The translations under genes were made by a program, and so were the position numbers. The notes under the pieces were generated by a model. It saw nothing but the letters and a program-made list of their open reading frames with translations, did no database searches and was not told where the DNA came from. From Chlorops oryzae (Eukaryota; Arthropoda; Insecta; Diptera; Chloropidae): a stretch of DNA of 64,000 bases. Location of the stretch: the NCBI GenBank assembly GCA_020466095.1, contig CM035808.1:11695663-11759662 (forward strand), read 5' to 3'. Below, piece by piece: positions 59,109 through 64,000 of the stretch. Every line of letters starts with the position of its first letter. Position 1 is the first letter of the stretch.

Positions 59109-59278
59109 TATGTTAGGTTACGTTAATGTGGCTGCCATTATGAAAGTTGACACCTTTAGGTCTCATGATTCTTTTGAGATACCACGATAAATGGTACACC
59201 AAAGAGAAAAACAGAAAAACTAAGCATCCACGACCTGAGCTGGGTGTCGAACCCAGCGCCTCTCACGTTAATTGGCTG
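59109..59278 (-). mobile_element. tRNA-derived SINE, copy 3 (5'-truncated)
   Basis: Read on the minus strand: GTGAGAGGCGCTGGGTTCGA, then CACCCAGCTCAGGTCGTGG, then TTAGTTTTTCTGTTTTTCTC, CGTGGTATCTC and a TAACGTAACCTAACAT tail. The A-box region is damaged or missing. The body matches the other two copies closely. Confidence 0.75.
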
Positions 59279-60384
59279 ATACACAAGTAAACAAATAAAT
59301 AAGGAATCATTTTTTAATGCTTAAATTAAGTTCATTGCAAGCGAAGCGTGCCTCCATTGGAATTCTTCAAAATTGAAGAGTTTCTTCCTACATATTACTT
59401 ATAAAAACCAAGTGTTCTCGAAACAGTTTTAAATTAAATATTTTTTTGGCATATCTATAAAAGTATATTTTTTTTTTTTTGGGTGGCAAAAACTTGATTG
59501 ACGGAGCCCGCAAAAAATACGATCTTTCCGTTTTGCTTCTTTTGACAAATTGACTTCCTTTTAGCGCTAAAATTTGTCATTAAATTATGTTGTTTTTATT
59601 TTTTATAAATTATTTTATTTTAATTCGAGAGCCCCAAAAAAAGCTTCCGATTTCAAGTTAATCAACACTCAATAAAGCACCAATGACAGTTTATGACTTC
59701 AATACAAAGAAGTTCCGATGACGTTCTAAATGTGGGACAGCGCGGCTAGAGTGCATATAAAAAGCACAGCTAAAAACAAAAGCAAAGACGACGCGTATGA
59801 CGTGCGGCGCATGCGTGACACAATTACCAAATTGGTGATCAAAATAAAAACCACCAACCGAAAGGGTAGGCAAGGGAAATGCAGGGAAGAGAGGGGCAAT
59901 TCGACGTCCGTCACAATATAAGCGACGGAAGTAAATTTGACAATAATATTTTTTTTAGAATAAATCGATAAGACTCGATCGGTATCGAAGGGAAGCCTAT
60001 TCTCGTTAAGTCACTCATTATTATGCTGGGACTTTGTCAACTGTTATATCGAGAACTTCCGACCATAACTGGGTAAAGTTGAAATTAAGCTTTATTAAGT
60101 TGTCAAGTTGAATAATATTAAAATATTTTGAAAGCGGATTTTTGTTCCTAATGTCTTCGTTGGCAATATGTATGTATGTATTCTTCACTAGTTCGTCATA
60201 GTAGGTCAGATAGGCAAGGAAGCAGAGGGTTCTTGAAATCGATCTAGAAAATTTTGTAAAATTTTTGTTTTATTTTTCATAATTTTTTTTCCTACTCAAA
60301 TAGATTGAATTTTATTTTAATAAAAGAGTTTTTTTGTTTTTCTTCGGGGGGGGATAGGTAATAGAGTAAAGTCTTTGGTCAACG
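59279..60384. other. Upstream region of the RSPH14-like gene
   Basis: This block presumably holds the promoter and 5' untranslated region. GTATGTATGTA runs occur near 60170-60180 and a G8 run at 60346-60353. An in-frame stop (TAA, 60367-60369) lies 15 bases before the start codon. No clear TATA or initiator pair is seen. Confidence 0.4.
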
Positions 60385-61611
60385 ATGTGGAATGAGTTGG
60401 AAAGCTATAAGCATCATTTTCTGCGAAAGGAATTGAATCACTTGAAAGCCGTTGATATAAGTCCTCTGGTTGAGGAGGAGTTCAAAACAGCCCAATCGAA
60501 ACGGGATCAATGTAAAACCCTAAGCGGTGAAACTTGCCGTAGCGAAAAGTCCACTTATCTGCAAGATCGTACCCAGCTGGCATATGGTCTGGGAGCGCTT
60601 CCGAAATTATTGGTTGAACTGCAAAGCGATTGCCATAAGCTTCGTTGGAGGGCAATAACTACACTTGCCGACTTCCTAATGAATCCGATCAATGCGCAGA
60701 GAGCTCTAGTCGATACCGATATTGTTCGACTGCTCAAGAATGCGCTCTTGCGTCATCAGCATCGTTTTCAGCTGGCAATTAAAATTCAGAAGCTAATGGA
60801 ATGTTTTCGCATCCTTTCGCACTATAATAACGGGGCAAAGGAAATGACAAAGCATAAGACACTACGTGATGGATTTTATGGGATGTTCGAAAAGGATCCA
60901 TCGCATGCTGAATTGGCTGCAACGATTTTACGCAATCTCTCCGAGAAGCCGGAAATACTATTGGGACTTTACGAAAACACCGATTCGTATGAACAATTGA
61001 GAGATATTTTTCGTCGCGATATTTGCCGGCATAAATATCCATATAATTTGTGGGTGCATTTAAGTCATTTCCTTGAGCTAGCACCCGACAAGGCTGTCGA
61101 ATTGGGCTTCTTCGAAATTCTACACATTCGCATTGCGCAGAGATTTCCGGAATACTATGGACAAGGTATGAAATGTTTCGCATTCCTTATACGCTGCCAG
61201 AGCGGTCAACGTCTTTTCGATGAAGCGGACTGTGTTCCGCTGCTCTACAATATCTTGACGGAGGAGAAAGAACCTCCGTTGACATACGAATTTGTTGTCA
61301 TGGCTCTGTTGCATGGACTACAGAGTAAAGCGGCGATGAGACGTTGTCGTGATTTTGTCGATCTACCAAAGGTATTGACCAAATTTGCACTGAAAATTCA
61401 TCATGGAAATCGTCATCTTCAATTGTATGTGCTGAAGGCACTCAGACAATTGGGTGAGATGCCCTGCATTAAGGACTACATGCGTGCGAATTGTGAACCG
61501 AATCTAAAGACAATGGCGTGTCTGAACAAGGACAATGATTGCGAACGTTTAAAATTGATTAATTGGCTTAATAGGGATATTTTCGAGACGGAAAGTGATC
61601 TTTACACTTGA
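60385..61611 (+). CDS. Armadillo-type protein, RSPH14-like (radial spoke), 408 residues
   Basis: Single open frame with no intron. The ATG at 60385 has A at -3 and is preceded by an in-frame TAA 15 bases upstream, so it is the first usable start. Residues about 66-150 (YGLGALPKLLVELQ, then LRWRAITTLADFLMNPINAQRALV) match the opening of RSPH14/RTDR1 proteins, which have the motif 'FAFGRRALPKLNEEL' followed by an armadillo repeat with 'LCDLM'. The remainder is helical with further armadillo-like repeats and several Cys residues. The length is somewhat greater than the usual 350 or so because of about 60 extra N-terminal residues. RSPH14 belongs to the axonemal radial spoke, so a role in sperm flagella or sensory cilia is likely but inferred. 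Codon use and lack of frame breaks argue strongly for a real gene; the family call is less certain. Confidence 0.8.
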   Translation: MWNELESYKHHFLRKELNHLKAVDISPLVEEEFKTAQSKRDQCKTLSGETCRSEKSTYLQDRTQLAYGLGALPKLLVELQSDCHKLRWRAITTLADFLMNPINAQRALVDTDIVRLLKNALLRHQHRFQLAIKIQKLMECFRILSHYNNGAKEMTKHKTLRDGFYGMFEKDPSHAELAATILRNLSEKPEILLGLYENTDSYEQLRDIFRRDICRHKYPYNLWVHLSHFLELAPDKAVELGFFEILHIRIAQRFPEYYGQGMKCFAFLIRCQSGQRLFDEADCVPLLYNILTEEKEPPLTYEFVVMALLHGLQSKAAMRRCRDFVDLPKVLTKFALKIHHGNRHLQLYVLKALRQLGEMPCIKDYMRANCEPNLKTMACLNKDNDCERLKLINWLNRDIFETESDLYT

Positions 61612-61769
61612 ATGAGGGTAGCAGAGACCACAATTGATCATTGATAAGAATTTATAAGAATATAAATTTTTATTCTATAATTAAATATATTTTATGTACC
61701 TATATAAAAGAGAGATATTTTTCAAAGGGAAAAATATTTTTCATTTATATGTTATAATAAAAAAAAAAA

Positions 61770-61775
61770 AATAAA
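61770..61775 (+). terminator. Polyadenylation signal of the RSPH14-like gene
   Basis: AATAAA lies about 160 bp after the stop codon in an A-rich stretch, a normal distance for a fly 3' untranslated region. Confidence 0.5.
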
Positions 61776-64000
61776 ATATATTTTTTTATAGGAAAGTGAA
61801 AAGAATTCAAATGCTTTTGTTTTTTGTGTCCAAAAATTTATTGGCTTTTTTCACACTTTTTAATGGATATTAAATCAAAAGACCTCTCTTTTCAAACCTT
61901 TCATATTGAACTTAAGACATAAACATATCTATGCATATGTATATGAGTGAATTTACCCCATCGATAAATAATATCATCTTAGACTACAAATCTGGTATAC
62001 GGAACCTAACTATATGTACATTCCACACGAGCCAACTTGAGGAGCTATCAGCGATCTTCTCTACATTTCAATCGCCTATCGGGGGGGATTACTCGCCGCG
62101 TCTAAAGGCCCTTAAATGAATAAATATCAAATTTATTTCAATAACTCACAATTAAGAGGTGCCTACAAAAGCGTTAACATATTGAGATGTTAGATTTCAT
62201 AAGAGGCTGTAAAATGTGGCGGGTGACAGGCGTTTTTCAATAGGTTAAGAGCATTTTAAAAAATGACCGTGCCCTGGACTGGACCTTTGAAAAGATAGAA
62301 AAAAAAAGTGTTGGCCCTGAGAGAAGAGAAAGGGCCGCCGCAGAGCTTTTAATTTATTGCGATAAATGAAAAATTCCATTCTTTGAAAGAAGCTAGAAAG
62401 AAGTTTTGCTCTGTTAATACGCATTCAAAAGTAAAAGAGAAAAAAAAAAGATGGGCTTAAATGAAGACAATCGTATTTATGAGTTTGATTGATTGCAATT
62501 TTTTTTTGTTGATTTTTTTATAGAAAGATTCACATCGTTTCAAAACCGTTAGCAATAATAGGTTTCTTTTCTCGAAGAGGGACAACTTGAAAGGGTTTTT
62601 TGTCAAGAAGTTATTTTGAATAAAATGCGCATAATTAATTGTTTTGAACAGAGCGAAAATGAGTTTGACAAATCGTTATTTTTCTTTGGAGACCCTCAGA
62701 GAGCAGGTGCGCTAAGGTGGAAAAGATTACCACAGCCGATTTTGTATTTTGACAGATTACAGATTGACATCTCAAAAATAATAATTTGGTGTGAACATTG
62801 AATGCCTTCAGTTGACGATTGAAAGAGTTTTCTCTCATGGAGAAAATATTCGAATTGAATCTCTTGTGTAACATTTGAAAAGGGCTCGGAATAAGTCGAG
62901 TTATTCACTTTATTCGATTACATTTTCTTTTTTTTCTTTCAATCTTTATCTTAAGACTTATCTGGGAACAATGCACGAACACCGAAAGACATCCGAGACT
63001 GTAATATTTTCTATTTTTAATTATGATATTGTTCGCGTGCAGAGGAATGCCTCATAAATTCGTGATGTTTATTGAAAGATCTGGTTCTTTCGCAAGGCAT
63101 ATAGTTATTATTTTTTATTTAAATGAACCGATTACATTGAAATGTGAAAAATAGTGACTGTTGTTAGTTAATGAGAGCTTTTATAGTTGCGGTCAAAGCA
63201 ATTTAAATTAGAGGAGCGACAACATTGCAGCATATAGAATATAATTGAAAGGTATCTGAAAATTTTAATTTCTGAAGAATATTTTAACAAATTTTCATCT
63301 GGAAGCTTGATTTATACGAACACTTCTATTACTTTGAACATAGCTGTATCAATTTCGAATCTTTTAATTTATAAAGCTAAAAGGCAAAGCTTATAGAAAT
63401 CAGCTTATTTCAGGTGATTTTGTAATAACTAGACGGTGTGTTCGCCAATTAAAGTTTTCACTGTAAGCTCATGATTTGGATCAGATCTTAAAATAGAAAT
63501 TATTCATGCGAGCTGTTTGGCACAAGGCTTTAATCCATTTGATTAAGTGAGTCAAAGAATAAAAACCCATCACGATTTGAATTTAATCAACCTGGGTTGG
63601 ATCGCATTTCACCGATCGTATTTAAATGCAATTATGGTGATTTGCTGCATTTAATTGTTGCACTTTCATGAATCACATTCAGCGACAATTACGCTGACAA
63701 ATGATAGCCAGATTCGAGAGATTGAATTGAATAGATGGCTTAGAGTACATTTTTAATAAATTTTTGATAAATTTTTTTTTAATAAAATAATTAGCTGTCC
63801 TAAATGTCTTAAGCTTTATTGAAAATGCTCTAATGTTAATGAATACAACCAAGAAGGATCATTTATCTAAAAGTTATAGATATTTATTTTGCGCCGAGAG
63901 GTGAATGCTTTAAGGGGGACTTCTTGTTTTTTAGGCTGTCCCAGTCACAGGCTTTGCAATACCTCAGATTTTAGATGGAGTAAAAACGTAGAATGATTAG
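61776..64000. other. Non-coding right flank
   Basis: AT-rich sequence with homopolymer runs and no repeat ends I could pair. Short open frames around 62616-62908 overlap on both strands and show no family. Confidence 0.4.

Overview
The window is nuclear DNA of an insect, most likely a higher fly (Schizophora). It is AT-rich and its main gene is split by GT-AG introns. It is crowded with short interspersed elements typical of Diptera: (TA)n plus (GTCY)n elements of the mini-me type, TIR-bounded MITEs, hAT debris and a tRNA-derived SINE. A tephritid or similar fly is possible, but the sequence alone does not settle the genus. I see no operons, rRNA, CRISPR arrays or prokaryotic signals.

Only two protein-coding genes are convincing. 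On the minus strand, 8678 down to 1678, a 12-exon gene can be joined in frame into a BTB-BACK-kelch protein of 1021 residues. It has an unusually long Ser/Asp/Glu-rich linker between the BACK domain and the propeller. On the plus strand, 60385-61611 is an intronless 408-residue armadillo-type gene whose N-terminal part resembles the radial-spoke protein RSPH14. The two genes show no evident functional link. The first suggests an adaptor for cullin-3 ubiquitin ligase, the second an axonemal (sperm flagellum or cilium) protein.

The roughly 51.7 kb between them holds no exon I can defend. It could be intergenic DNA or one or more very long introns. From 9 to 16 kb it carries an element with CCCAGC termini, a mini-me-like element with an internal 127-bp tandem array, and a degenerate minisatellite. 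From 16 to 38 kb there are a palindromic MITE and a half copy of it, an internally deleted hAT transposon with perfect 8-bp target duplications, a Harbinger-like MITE, two hAT-like MITEs and two SINE copies. At 39.07-39.69 kb lies a purine-only GA tract of about 620 bp. From 44 to 57 kb there are a pogo-like MITE with a nested element, a block of about 437 bp present twice in direct orientation, three further short elements and an imperfect foldback with a G16 run.

The two largest introns of the kelch gene (7424-5831 and 5128-3326) act as a landing zone for at least six TIR-bounded elements. No single new 'system' stands out. The most unusual items are the CCCAGC-terminus elements (one carries a tRNA-like segment), the array expansion inside the mini-me-like element, the duplicated block that abuts a mini-me-like element in both places, and the architecture of the kelch protein.
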